Of a stretch of DNA of 37,877 bases, positions 6,370 to 13,707 are shown in pieces. The notes under the pieces are model-generated. The model saw only the letters and a list, made by a program, of their open reading frames with translations. It was not told where the DNA came from and ran no database searches. Where the stretch lies: positions 1 through 37,877 of the IMG/VR virus record IMGVR_UViG_3300012925_000008; one strand, written 5' to 3'. Positions within the stretch are counted from its first letter, which is position 1. Each line of letters begins with the position of its first letter. The DNA is from a virus. Position numbers and translations under genes: made by a program.

Positions 6370-6374
6370 ATGTT
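6346..6374 (+). promoter_or_regulatory. possible sigma70-type promoter inside the tandem repeats
   Basis: TTGCGT (6346-6351) and TATGTT (6369-6374) are separated by 17 bp. The -10 matches the consensus at four of six positions and the -35 at three of six. If used, it would transcribe the next small gene, the zinc-ribbon gene, the Cro-like gene and the integrase, and a protein bound to the repeats would cover it. Confidence 0.35.
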
Positions 6375-6399
6375 CGCTTCATCAGAACGGAGCAGCCAA

Positions 6400-6561
6400 A
6401 TGACACAAGCAGCCAAGATTTCCGCGGAACTTCTCCACATGAACCGTGATGCACTCGCCGCGCTCGTGACGCTCGGTGCAAAGGCTGGCGATCCTCTCCA
6501 GTTCATCACCAACGCGACTGACCGCTTTGTGGTTGCTCGCCTGATTGTGCAGGTGCGCTGA
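6400..6561 (+). CDS. 53-aa hypothetical protein
   Basis: ATG 6400 has GGAG 8 nt upstream; the longer frame from GTG 6331 would run through the repeat and promoter and is not favoured. The product is one helical domain (AAKISAELLHMNRDALAALV, then GDPLQFITNATDRFVVARL). No family recognised. It is the first gene downstream of the possible promoter and overlaps the next by TGATG. Confidence 0.55.
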   Translation: MTQAAKISAELLHMNRDALAALVTLGAKAGDPLQFITNATDRFVVARLIVQVR

Positions 6562-6764
6562 TGATCTGGACCAACTATTGCGACCAATGCGATTGCGAAA
6601 CCGTCAATCCCGAAAACGAATACGGCGAGTTCATCTGCACCGCCTGCGAGCAGAGCGCCGCAGAGGCTGCTTACGAGCGCCACTGCCAGGATTTCCATGA
6701 CGGAGGCGCAACTCAATTTAAGAGCCTTCAACAGCAGCAGATCGAAGCATTGAAATTCAAATGA
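6561..6764 (+). CDS. 67-aa zinc-ribbon-like protein
   Basis: The product has CDQC at about residue 7 and CTAC at about residue 26, plus two Cys/His pairs later, so it can form one zinc ribbon with a helical C-terminus (QFKSLQQQQIEALKF). It begins in a TGATG overlap and ends in an ATGA overlap with the HTH gene. Function unknown. Confidence 0.6.
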   Translation: MIWTNYCDQCDCETVNPENEYGEFICTACEQSAAEAAYERHCQDFHDGGATQFKSLQQQQIEALKFK

Positions 6765-6946
6765 GCCCCACTCAATACAAAGCCGCTATTAAGGCCCTCG
6801 GCCTCTCTCAGGAGGGGGCCGGGGATTGGCTTGGAGTTTCTGCTCGAACCGGCCAGAACTATGCCGCCAAAGGCCCTCCCGAACCGGTCGCTAAGCTCCT
6901 GCGCCTTTGCGTCAAGCTGAAGCTGAAGCCAGAGGATGTGAAATGA
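6761..6946 (+). CDS. small Cro/CI-like HTH protein
   Basis: A 61-aa protein in which residues 5-40 form a lambda-repressor-like helix-turn-helix: YKAAIKALGLSQEGAGDWLG is the first two helices and VSARTGQNYAAKG the recognition segment. The rest is a short helix with PVAKLLRLCVKL. It overlaps the integrase gene by ATGA, so the two are expected to be made together. It may act as a Cro-like regulator or as a small integration control factor. Its target is unknown; the repeats at 6327-6369 are a candidate. Confidence 0.7.
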   Translation: MSPTQYKAAIKALGLSQEGAGDWLGVSARTGQNYAAKGPPEPVAKLLRLCVKLKLKPEDVK

Positions 6947-8205
6947 ACAAGCCTGTCAAAGTTCGATCGGCGCCCGGCTTGATCTGGCGCAAGCGTCCCG
7001 GCGACAAGTTCGAGGCCCGCTGGCAGGCCCGTACCGACATGGTCGCCAAGGGCTTCAAGATCAAGAGCATGAAGCTTTGGGTCGGAACCGGAGATCCCAC
7101 GAAAGAAGAGTGGGACTTCATCGCCGATACCTGCAATGAGATGCAGCAGGAAATGCTGGTATTCTCGCGCGGCGGCCTGCCGCAGGTCGGGATCTTCGAC
7201 GGCACGGTCGCCGGCCTGATGAGCGCCTACAAGAGCGATCCAGACTCGCCATACCGCACTCGCATCAGATACAACAGCCGCATCCATTACGATGCCCTGA
7301 TGTCGCTGATCAAGACTGAGCACGGCAATTGCCTTCTGTCCGAGCTTAAGGCGCGAAGTTTCCTGCGCATGCACGAAGTCTGGACGCAGGACGGCAAACT
7401 AGCGATCGCTCACGCCAAGATCGGCATGCTCCGGACTCTGTTGTCTTTTGGCGCCACGATACTAGAAGACGGTGACTGCGCCAAGTTGTCAGGGATCTTG
7501 AGCAAGATGCGCTTTGCGATGCCCAGGCCTCGGACTGAGCGGCTCACCTCCGACCAGGCCACAGCCATCCGCCACAAGGCGCACGAGATGGGGCGCTCTT
7601 CGATCGCGTTGGCGCAGGCTTTTCAGTTCGAGCTGATGCTGCGTCAGAAGGACGTTATTGGAGAATGGGTTCCGATCGCCGAGAAGGGGATTTCTGTCCT
7701 GCAGGATAGCGGCTTGAAATGGCTTCGCGGCATCCGCTGGGAGGAGATCGACCAGAACATGGTACTGACCCACATCACCAGCAAGCGAAATAAGGAGATT
7801 GAAGTCAGCCTTCGGAATGCTCCGATGGTCATGGAGGAGCTAGCGCTGCTCAGCCCCGTGCCCGGCATCAGCTACACGATGGTAGATCGCGAGATGCTGC
7901 CGGGAGATGGCCCCGTGATCATTTCTGAGTTCGACAGGCTTCCTTGGACTGGGCCCGAGTTTCGGCGCTGGTGGCGCCTCGTGGCGGACGCCTGCGGTAT
8001 TCCGAAGTCCATCCGCAATATGGATAGCCGAGCTGGAGCGATCAGCGAAGCCACGGATGCCGGCGCCGATCTCGAGCACGTCAGGCACGCGGCGACCCAC
8101 TCCGACATTGCCATGACCCAGCGATACAGCCGCGGGTCTGTGGAGAAGGTCGAGAACGTCCAGCGGTTGCGCACAAAGCACCGGAACAAAGGCGAAACTA
8201 AGTAG
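6943..8205 (+). CDS. int: tyrosine recombinase (phage integrase)
   Basis: A 420-aa integrase of the lambda-type tyrosine recombinase superfamily. Residues 1-60 look like an arm-binding beta domain, about 85-200 the core-binding domain and 200-410 the catalytic domain. I place the catalytic residues at R234 (LMLRQKD), K281 (TSKRNKE), R363 (MDSRAGA), H386 (AATHSD) and the nucleophile Y395 (MTQRYSR). The usual His two residues before the second Arg is Asp (D361), a variant I associate with rhizobial phage integrases. The ATG at 6943 overlaps the HTH gene stop. It inserts and, with a Xis protein, removes the phage from the host chromosome. Confidence 0.93.
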   Translation: MNKPVKVRSAPGLIWRKRPGDKFEARWQARTDMVAKGFKIKSMKLWVGTGDPTKEEWDFIADTCNEMQQEMLVFSRGGLPQVGIFDGTVAGLMSAYKSDPDSPYRTRIRYNSRIHYDALMSLIKTEHGNCLLSELKARSFLRMHEVWTQDGKLAIAHAKIGMLRTLLSFGATILEDGDCAKLSGILSKMRFAMPRPRTERLTSDQATAIRHKAHEMGRSSIALAQAFQFELMLRQKDVIGEWVPIAEKGISVLQDSGLKWLRGIRWEEIDQNMVLTHITSKRNKEIEVSLRNAPMVMEELALLSPVPGISYTMVDREMLPGDGPVIISEFDRLPWTGPEFRRWWRLVADACGIPKSIRNMDSRAGAISEATDAGADLEHVRHAATHSDIAMTQRYSRGSVEKVENVQRLRTKHRNKGETK

Positions 8206-8412
8206 GTGAAGTACGTAAAGCGAACTAGATGACTGACCGATGACTGACTAGCCAAAAATGTTCAAAAAAGATCAAGGAATTCAAGGCAAGATTTTCTTAA
8301 CTTTAACGAGCTGCTACCGGAACGTTGAGCAATTCCAATACTCACGTCAGTTGCCAATCCGAGTTTAAGAGGCACGGAGCCGCCTAGAGCTTCAATTGTC
8401 AGGAGAGAGATT
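8206..8412. other. non-coding gap after int, possible attP region
   Basis: No credible gene lies in these 207 bp. Two 10-bp direct repeats, GATGACTGAC at 8228-8237 and 8239-8248, stand 11 bp apart, one helical turn, as expected for arm-type integrase sites. TCAAGG also occurs twice, 9 bp apart, near 8272-8286, and the middle part is AT-rich. Attachment sites commonly lie beside the integrase gene. No tRNA 3' end is visible, so the core site cannot be named. Confidence 0.35.
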
Positions 8413-8619
8413 ATGACCAAGAAATTCCCTCCCAAGATCTTCGTCAAATGGGAGAAGCCGAGCAACGATGAACCGTATCTGGTGACCAGCGAGGAAATGT
8501 ATGGCCTCGTCGATGCGGGTCCAAAGACCAAAATCGCGACCTACCAGCTCGTTGAAACGACCGAGGCCGAAATGGTCGTCAGCACGACGCGGCCGATCAA
8601 GGCTCCAGCCAAGCGCTAA
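8413..8619 (+). CDS. 68-aa hypothetical protein
   Basis: ATG 8413 has AGGAGAGAG upstream. The product is a strand-rich basic/acidic mix (PKIFVKWEKPSNDEPYLVTS, then IATYQLVETTEAEMVVSTTR). It resembles small phage proteins with an IFVK.E...D.EPYL pattern. Function unknown. It opens the second plus-strand block after the integrase. Confidence 0.6.
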   Translation: MTKKFPPKIFVKWEKPSNDEPYLVTSEEMYGLVDAGPKTKIATYQLVETTEAEMVVSTTRPIKAPAKR

Positions 8620-8645
8620 CCGCAGGAAGCCGCAAGGAGATGCAG

Positions 8646-8927
8646 ATGTCAGGGCTGTTTGGTACTCTGGAAGAGAACGAGAAGTTTATCGAGGAGCGCA
8701 TCGTCAGCCTTCGGCGCCAGATCGAGGACGAGAAAACCGAAACCCACTATCGCATTCAGCGGATCGAGCAACAATCCAAAGATCGAATCAGGGATACGCA
8801 GCGGGACTTTGTCGATCGAGTCGAGCCGATGCAGCGGGAGTTGGATGCCCTATTAAAGGCGGTAACTATCAAGCATATGATCTCACCGAGGCCCCCGATG
8901 ATCGTTCCGGCAAAGGATGTTATTTAA
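8646..8927 (+). CDS. coiled-coil hypothetical protein (93 aa)
   Basis: I choose ATG 8646 because AAGGAG lies 7 nt upstream; ATG 8640 is too close to it. Residues 8-75 form an almost continuous charged helix (EKFIEERIVSLRRQIEDEKT and on), a likely coiled coil and oligomer, with a proline-rich C-terminus. Function unknown. Confidence 0.6.
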   Translation: MSGLFGTLEENEKFIEERIVSLRRQIEDEKTETHYRIQRIEQQSKDRIRDTQRDFVDRVEPMQRELDALLKAVTIKHMISPRPPMIVPAKDVI

Positions 8928-8959
8928 CGACCATCAAAGCAACTTTTTGGAGAGAGAAA

Positions 8960-9244
8960 ATGGAAGCCAAAGAATACAATCCGATGAGCCTCAATGAGCT
9001 GGTCAGAAGTCTTCAGAGATACACAAATGATGCACAGGGTCTCTACGGCAGATGGATTGCCGCCATCCTTAAACCCGTGATCGATACCGCCTGTGAAGCA
9101 GACAACAATCGGCTAAGCGATGAAAACAAGGCCGACTTTGAGGCCTTTCGCGCCAGCGAGATCGAGACGGAAATCCGGAACAAGCAGAAAGAGCTTGATA
9201 AGCTTGAACGCGACTTAGCGGTCCTTCGACGAAAAGTTGCATAG
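8960..9244 (+). CDS. helical hypothetical protein (94 aa)
   Basis: ATG 8960 follows GGAGAGAG. The N-terminal half is a mixed helical domain (SLNELVRSLQRYTND...LYGRWIAAILKPVID) and the last 30 residues a coiled coil (RNKQKELDKLERDLAVLRRK). It may pair with the preceding coiled-coil protein. No family recognised. Confidence 0.6.
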   Translation: MEAKEYNPMSLNELVRSLQRYTNDAQGLYGRWIAAILKPVIDTACEADNNRLSDENKADFEAFRASEIETEIRNKQKELDKLERDLAVLRRKVA

Positions 9245-9265
9245 ACGGCAAGCAAAGGAAACCAG

Positions 9266-9502
9266 ATGACGCACTCAGGCGGCAAGCCGCACAATGTCGG
9301 TGACAAGGGTCAACGATACGAAGTCCGCTCGACCGGCTACCCTAAGGACGAAGAGAGTGTGATCGGCTGGTGTCCAACTCTTGAAGGTGCCGAGAAGATG
9401 GCAGCTGCTATTCGAACTGCGCCGGGATGCCTGAGCACCGTCATTTTTGATCGACATGAAAGCAAGCAGATCATTCGACGTTTCGCAGGAATTTTACGTT
9501 AA
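9266..9502 (+). CDS. 78-aa hypothetical protein
   Basis: ATG 9266 has AAAGGAAA upstream. The product is strand-helix-strand (QRYEVRSTGYPKDEESVIGW, LEGAEKMAAAIRTAPG, STVIFDRHESK), resembling small phage proteins with a single alpha/beta unit. Function unknown. Confidence 0.6.
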   Translation: MTHSGGKPHNVGDKGQRYEVRSTGYPKDEESVIGWCPTLEGAEKMAAAIRTAPGCLSTVIFDRHESKQIIRRFAGILR

Positions 9503-9522
9503 CGCGTCGTCAGGAGAAACGG

Positions 9523-9807
9523 ATGACCACTCGCGACGACATTCAACAAGCACTCCACGACGCCATTGGCTGGCAGGAAGGTCTTGCAAATGCGTGGTCG
9601 ATAGGATCCTCGGAACGCCAGGAAGCTTTAGACCAGATCAAAGCTTATCGACGGATTCTGAAGCGTCGATATGGCGAGGATCGAGCGGCGCTCGACATCC
9701 GGCTTGCCGATGCAAAACTCGTTGATGTCTTCGAACTAAGAGCCACCAAGATTTGCGATTGCGTTACTGGAGAAGCGGACCCGCAGCCGTGTCGGTGCGG
9801 AAAGTAG
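9523..9807 (+). CDS. 94-aa hypothetical protein with C-terminal Cys cluster
   Basis: ATG 9523 is preceded by AGGAG. The first 70 residues are helical (QQALHDAIGWQEGLANAW, ALDQIKAYRRILKRRYG). The last 20 contain four Cys (KICDCVTGEADPQPCRCGK), so a metal site is possible. Function unknown. Confidence 0.6.
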   Translation: MTTRDDIQQALHDAIGWQEGLANAWSIGSSERQEALDQIKAYRRILKRRYGEDRAALDIRLADAKLVDVFELRATKICDCVTGEADPQPCRCGK

Positions 9808-9829
9808 TTTTAATTGACAGGTAGTGAAA

Positions 9830-10042
9830 ATGGCTGATTGGTTGCCGATCGAGACTGCACCGAGGGACGGGACACCCGTTGAATGTCTATGGCCGGGCTA
9901 CGGTCAACCTGAAGGGCGGCTTCATCAAGGCGATTGCAGTTTCAAGCGCGATTGGTATGCGCTTGGAAAGCCAGTCGAACTGGAAATATGGTGGACTGGC
10001 GAAGATTTTAAAAATCCGACAGCCAAGCCGCCGATATATTGA
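9830..10042 (+). CDS. DUF551-like small phage protein
   Basis: A 70-aa protein beginning ADWLPIETAPRDGTPVECLW, the W-x-PI-x-[ST]AP-x-DGTPV opening typical of DUF551-like phage and prophage proteins. It then has aromatic residues (WYALGKPVELEIWWTGEDF). I choose ATG 9830 over GTG 9824. A broken reading frame continues in the same frame beyond the stop. Function of the family is unknown. Confidence 0.65.
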   Translation: MADWLPIETAPRDGTPVECLWPGYGQPEGRLHQGDCSFKRDWYALGKPVELEIWWTGEDFKNPTAKPPIY

Positions 10043-10171
10043 CGATCGATCGATCGGACGGAAAATGAGGAACTGCGGAAAGCCCTGACATCGGTTCGGG
10101 CAGAAGTCGATCTTAGGAAAGCGCCGAAGCTACTGGCAAAGATCGAAGCCGCACTTGGCATTTCTAGGTAG
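10039..10171 (+). pseudogene. small gene broken beside a GATC triplet repeat
   Basis: A coding-like frame (TENEELRKALTSVRAEVDLR, then KAPKLLAKIEAALGISR) runs from 10,058 to TAG 10,169-10,171 but has no ATG, GTG or TTG start. A TTG at 10,039, in TTGA overlap with the previous stop, is in another frame and stops after nine codons. Between them are three GATC copies (10,044-10,055). Removing one copy would join TTG to the long frame and give a 42-aa helical product. It may be a frameshifted gene, a slippage variant or a sequencing artefact. Confidence 0.45.
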
Positions 10172-10174
10172 ACA

Positions 10175-10375
10175 ATGAAGGATCCGCGGGACACATGCCC
10201 AAATCGCCCTAGTCATACACCATGTCCAGAAGGCTACATGGATTGGCATTCGTGGGCCGAGCGGATATCCAAGACGCATAAGCAGATCCGGTGCAAACAT
10301 TGCGGTCGCTTTAGCATCTGGGTCAACAAATCCGGAAAATTGAGTGCTGATCAGCAGCAAGGGGAAAAGACATGA
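10175..10375 (+). CDS. 66-aa zinc-binding-like protein
   Basis: Two Cys in the N-terminal part (DTCPNRPSHTPCPEG) and CKHCGRF near residue 40 give a four-Cys set, with a Trp-rich segment (YMDWHSWAERI) between. This CxxC-type layout is a common small phage zinc ribbon. It overlaps the next gene by ATGA. Confidence 0.55.
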   Translation: MKDPRDTCPNRPSHTPCPEGYMDWHSWAERISKTHKQIRCKHCGRFSIWVNKSGKLSADQQQGEKT

Positions 10376-10563
10376 GCCGATCATTTTTCGAACGCTGGTC
10401 CGATGTTATCCGACGTACGGCAATGCCGTCGACGCTCGTTTGCGAGATGTGCGACGGCAAGAAGGCTATTCAGACGCGAGATTTCCTGAACCGCGTTGTG
10501 AGCGGTGAGCCCTGTCCGCATTGCCAGGGACGCGGTTACTGTTCCGCTCCAGTCGAAGGCTAG
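10372..10563 (+). CDS. 63-aa DnaJ-type zinc-knuckle protein
   Basis: The product has CEMCDGKK and CPHCQGRGYC, the CxxCxGxx repeats of a DnaJ-like zinc finger half-domain, after a basic N-terminal helix (RSFFERWSDVIRR). It is the last gene of the plus-strand block, and its stop codon lies inside the terminator-like hairpin. DnaJ-type knuckles bind proteins or nucleic acid; the target is unknown. Confidence 0.6.
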   Translation: MSRSFFERWSDVIRRTAMPSTLVCEMCDGKKAIQTRDFLNRVVSGEPCPHCQGRGYCSAPVEG

Positions 10564-10573
10564 TTAGCCTTTT
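10556..10573 (+). terminator. terminator-like hairpin ending the plus-strand block
   Basis: AAGGCTA (10,556-10,562) and TAGCCTT (10,565-10,571) are perfect arms, and the T run continues to 10,573. The hairpin includes the stop codon of the last plus-strand gene. A real loop would need the inner pairs to open, leaving a 5-bp stem, so it is modest in strength. Confidence 0.5.
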
Positions 10574-10587
10574 CATCACATTCCCGC

Positions 10588-10616
10588 AACTCCCTCCTTG
10601 GCTCCCTAGGGAGGTT
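10588..10616 (-). terminator. possible terminator of the late operon
   Basis: AACTCCCT (10,588-10,595) can pair with AGGGAGGTT (10,608-10,616) with one bulged G and a 12-nt loop. The perfect palindrome CTCCCTAGGGAG (10,602-10,613) overlaps it. It lies between the convergent blocks, just past the last minus-strand gene. No clear T run follows on the minus strand, so the call is weak. Confidence 0.3.
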
Positions 10617-10628
10617 GGGGTGCAGCGG

Positions 10629-13040
10629 TTAATGGTTGACGGACTGCACGCCAACATAAGTCTGGAACGGCGTTGAGTAAATATCAGTCGGAAGCAGACC
10701 CCAAATGTTGGCTCCCGTAAGCTCCAGGAAGGCCATTGTTTTGGAGTGTGGTAGTAAGCCAAATGTCGCTGCTGTTGGATCGGTTCCTAAGAATTGCTTC
10801 ACATAATCGATCATCAATTGAGCAGCTAGGGGACTATTTTGGTAGGCCGTAATTAAGGTGGCTACCTTGGCTGAATACGTCGTGCTGATATTCAACCCTG
10901 TGCACTGGCTTGTCGTAGGACCTAAGAATTGGAACGAGCCTTCGTAGCACTCACCTGTCAAATTCGGTAGTCCAGACGGGCGTCCAGCACCGTCATACCC
11001 TGCTGTAATAGTTTCCCATCCGTAATAGATATTATTTCCGCCACCACCTGTAGTATGTGCGTAAGCAAAAAGATTGCCTACGTCGGCAGGGAATGTCGAA
11101 GTCGACCGGTAGTCAGCATCAACCATTGCCAATGCGCTGGCAATGTTTGGTCCTGTTCCAGTTGCATAAAGATCGGCTGCTGTCGTCATGTTCGAATAGT
11201 CAGCGGCGCCAGAGGCATCTGCTGGGTACGTCGTATTTAACTGCGCACCTTGCGCGTAGGGCGCATAAGAAACCACGTCGCAATAATCGATCGGTCGATT
11301 TGGGAAAGTGTTGTAAGATGCTCCATCTCCAAATGCCGCAAGATCATGCCCTTGGAACTTGTATGTATTGAAATTCGTGGTATCGCCGAACGCTTGGCAA
11401 GCCATCACACGCTTCAGACGTGATTGCGCGCCAGTCCACGTAGCTTTTATATTCCCCATGATTTGACGCGTTCGAAGTCCGCTAAAACTTAAATTTTGCT
11501 GAACAGTGCCTAAAGCAGCGGCCGAAAGTCCCAAAGCGGCGCCCATTTGCCAACAATAATAGTATTGAGTGAAATTTCCGTTCCACGTCTCATTGCTGTA
11601 CTCAGCATAGAAGTTCTGTGCCCCACCGAGAGTAGCTGCAACGAGTTGCGTCATGCTAATTACCGACGCATCGGAAATCAGAGACGGAAACGTGTACCAT
11701 AAATGCGCATTGACAGCGTTGCATAGCGCGATCTGAATCGTGAGCGGCATGCCGCAATAAAGGCCACCGACCCCGTAGACTACCTGATCTAAAGTCGCAT
11801 CATAGACAAAGCTCGCTTTGCCCGTGGCAAGTCCTCCGGCGGCGAGAGGAATTGCACCTACCGCCGAAAGCAGTTTCGCGCCTCGTCCTCCCACGTTGAT
11901 AGTGGCCGTCGAAAGACTTCCATTTGAGCTGAATGCGGTCACAAAAGACGAGGCTATGCCACTCGGATAGCTGCTCGCCAGATCAATATGAGTGCCGTCA
12001 ATGACGGTGATTTTCCACGCGCCTAGGGCTACTCCAATGCCACTGCCGTTAGGATTGTAGCCGCCAAAGGACACGATCTGGTTTGTCGACAGCGACGCGG
12101 TAGAAGCCATTGCAAGACGGATCAGCCCTGAACCGTTATTAGCAGCTCCTGTGATTGTCAGGACAGTGTTGGCGTTATTAATTGATCCCTGAAAAACTTC
12201 TTTATCGGTCCACGAAACAGGCATATCCGTGTAGGACCCGCAAGAATACACGTTCCCTGAATTACTGATTGCACCGGCCCAAATCGTCGGCGGGAACCGA
12301 ATATTAGTGTAGCTCATCGACGCTATCGGAATTTGATAATTGTACTGCGGGTTAATTAAAACCTCTTGTCCTGCACTGAGCGTCCAGCCCATCTGCCGCA
12401 GGATGCCGGGATTTAACGCCCTTACAACAGACAGAAAATCAGGATTAAAGATGCCGCCAGCGTCAATCGCCGCCTCGTTCGAAGCGAGACATAGGACCAT
12501 ACTGGTGAGACTCTGCTGGGCATTACCGGCTATAAAGAAAAAGTTCGGCTGTGATGGAAACGGCGATTGCGTGATCGTGAAAACGATCCGTCCATTAGTT
12601 CCAGATAGATTCGTTCCGGTGTTGCCGCCGGCGCCCCCAGCAGTCACAAATCCGCCGCCCACTGTCACCAGCGTGCCGAATTGAAGTGCGAGCGCGAGCG
12701 TCCCGGTCCATTTTAAAACAAGCGCTTGTCCAGACCAGTTGGCTGGAATGGGGATCAGTCCCCCAATGTTTGCCGGGAGAGATGCTGTTTCTGGAAAACC
12801 GTTTGTATTGAGAATGGTTGGTGAATTTGTCGAAAGGGAAGTTGTCCAGGTCTTAAAGAAGTTCATGAACGGAAAAGCAGCGCCGACGCCACCAACGCCC
12901 GTTATATCAAAACCTCCCAATTGTGTCTTCCCAGTAACTCCAGAACTACGATGCAAAAAGGCTTTAGAACTACTCTGAGCAACAAATAACAACACCCCAA
13001 GTGATGCATTTTGTAAAAACTTTCGCTTAGAAATCATCAT
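10629..13040 (-). CDS. exported GH-A-like glycoside hydrolase / tail-spike-like protein
   Basis: An 803-aa protein with a Tat-like leader: SKRKFLQ at residues 4-10 resembles the S-R-R-x-F-L-K motif with Lys for the first Arg, followed by a hydrophobic stretch (ASLGVLLFVAQSS). Residues 30-170 are Gly/Thr/Ser-rich and beta-like. The later part looks like a TIM-barrel hydrolase: YSNETWNG has the Asn-Glu pair (N483, E484) expected for the acid/base of clan GH-A enzymes, and CYEGSFQF (E700) could hold the nucleophile. It is the last late gene and its DNA is AT-rich. It may degrade surface polysaccharide. The enzyme call rests on motifs, not on a search. Confidence 0.55.
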   Translation of the reverse strand: MMISKRKFLQNASLGVLLFVAQSSSKAFLHRSSGVTGKTQLGGFDITGVGGVGAAFPFMNFFKTWTTSLSTNSPTILNTNGFPETASLPANIGGLIPIPANWSGQALVLKWTGTLALALQFGTLVTVGGGFVTAGGAGGNTGTNLSGTNGRIVFTITQSPFPSQPNFFFIAGNAQQSLTSMVLCLASNEAAIDAGGIFNPDFLSVVRALNPGILRQMGWTLSAGQEVLINPQYNYQIPIASMSYTNIRFPPTIWAGAISNSGNVYSCGSYTDMPVSWTDKEVFQGSINNANTVLTITGAANNGSGLIRLAMASTASLSTNQIVSFGGYNPNGSGIGVALGAWKITVIDGTHIDLASSYPSGIASSFVTAFSSNGSLSTATINVGGRGAKLLSAVGAIPLAAGGLATGKASFVYDATLDQVVYGVGGLYCGMPLTIQIALCNAVNAHLWYTFPSLISDASVISMTQLVAATLGGAQNFYAEYSNETWNGNFTQYYYCWQMGAALGLSAAALGTVQQNLSFSGLRTRQIMGNIKATWTGAQSRLKRVMACQAFGDTTNFNTYKFQGHDLAAFGDGASYNTFPNRPIDYCDVVSYAPYAQGAQLNTTYPADASGAADYSNMTTAADLYATGTGPNIASALAMVDADYRSTSTFPADVGNLFAYAHTTGGGGNNIYYGWETITAGYDGAGRPSGLPNLTGECYEGSFQFLGPTTSQCTGLNISTTYSAKVATLITAYQNSPLAAQLMIDYVKQFLGTDPTAATFGLLPHSKTMAFLELTGANIWGLLPTDIYSTPFQTYVGVQSVNH

Positions 13041-13041
13041 G

Positions 13042-13707
13042 CTAGTGATATGTTGCTGCTGCGGTAGGACCAGATGCAGATGCTATTGCACTGAAAGAGG
13101 CGTTGGTGGAGATAACTGTCCAATCGGCAGCAGCCGACGACCCAACGGTTAAATTTTCAGCGGGCGTTTCTGTTGAACCATTGAAATTTGCACCCCCATG
13201 ATTGACAGAAAATAAAAAATCACCGGATGTTACATTGATGCTGGCGGTAGTTCCATTTCCAGAGCCGGTATGTTTAGCTAAATTCGTATTCAAATTATTT
13301 AGAATCCAGACAAAGACGTCGCGAGTTTGAAATGCGCACGATATGCAAGACAGTACTACATTCTGTACGCCTGATCCTACGGCAACAAGCCCGCTGAATA
13401 TGTATGCTGAGTTTGACGGAGTTACTGCAATATCCTGAATCAAAGGAATGCTGTTTACAGTAACGGTGTACGTATCGGTTGAGGTTACTGATGAGCCGAC
13501 TACGATATATCTGGTTGCTGATGCTGGTCCAATATCGATGGGGAATGTTGCTGCTGTACTAGCACCAGAGAACGTACCTGACCCAGCAAAGCTATAAGAT
13601 GGAAGAGCGCCTCCCGGCGCCCCCTTCCCCGCCCCCGTCAACGGGACTTGCGCGCAGGCGCTCCAGCTAACCAGCAGCGCGAAGATGAGGGATGTGATGC
13701 GGAGCAT
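13042..13707 (-). CDS. exported beta-rich surface-like protein
   Basis: I choose ATG 13,707 because it puts a Sec signal peptide (LRITSLIFALLVSWSACAQ) at the start; earlier starts lie inside the preceding gene. The 221-aa product continues with VPLTGAGKGAPGGALPSYSF, then about 180 residues of Ser/Thr/Gly/Ala-rich strands with two Cys (LSCISCAFQ), like an adhesin or spike domain. The first 40 or so codons are GC-rich and the rest AT-rich, a sign of a recombination junction. Function unknown. Confidence 0.65.
   Translation of the reverse strand: MLRITSLIFALLVSWSACAQVPLTGAGKGAPGGALPSYSFAGSGTFSGASTAATFPIDIGPASATRYIVVGSSVTSTDTYTVTVNSIPLIQDIAVTPSNSAYIFSGLVAVGSGVQNVVLSCISCAFQTRDVFVWILNNLNTNLAKHTGSGNGTTASINVTSGDFLFSVNHGGANFNGSTETPAENLTVGSSAAADWTVISTNASFSAIASASGPTAAATYH

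Noticed and set aside
8206-8412. A promoter for the genes after the integrase
   Set aside because: Several TTG-like and AT-rich hexamers exist, but none had both boxes with a 16-18 bp spacer that I could defend.
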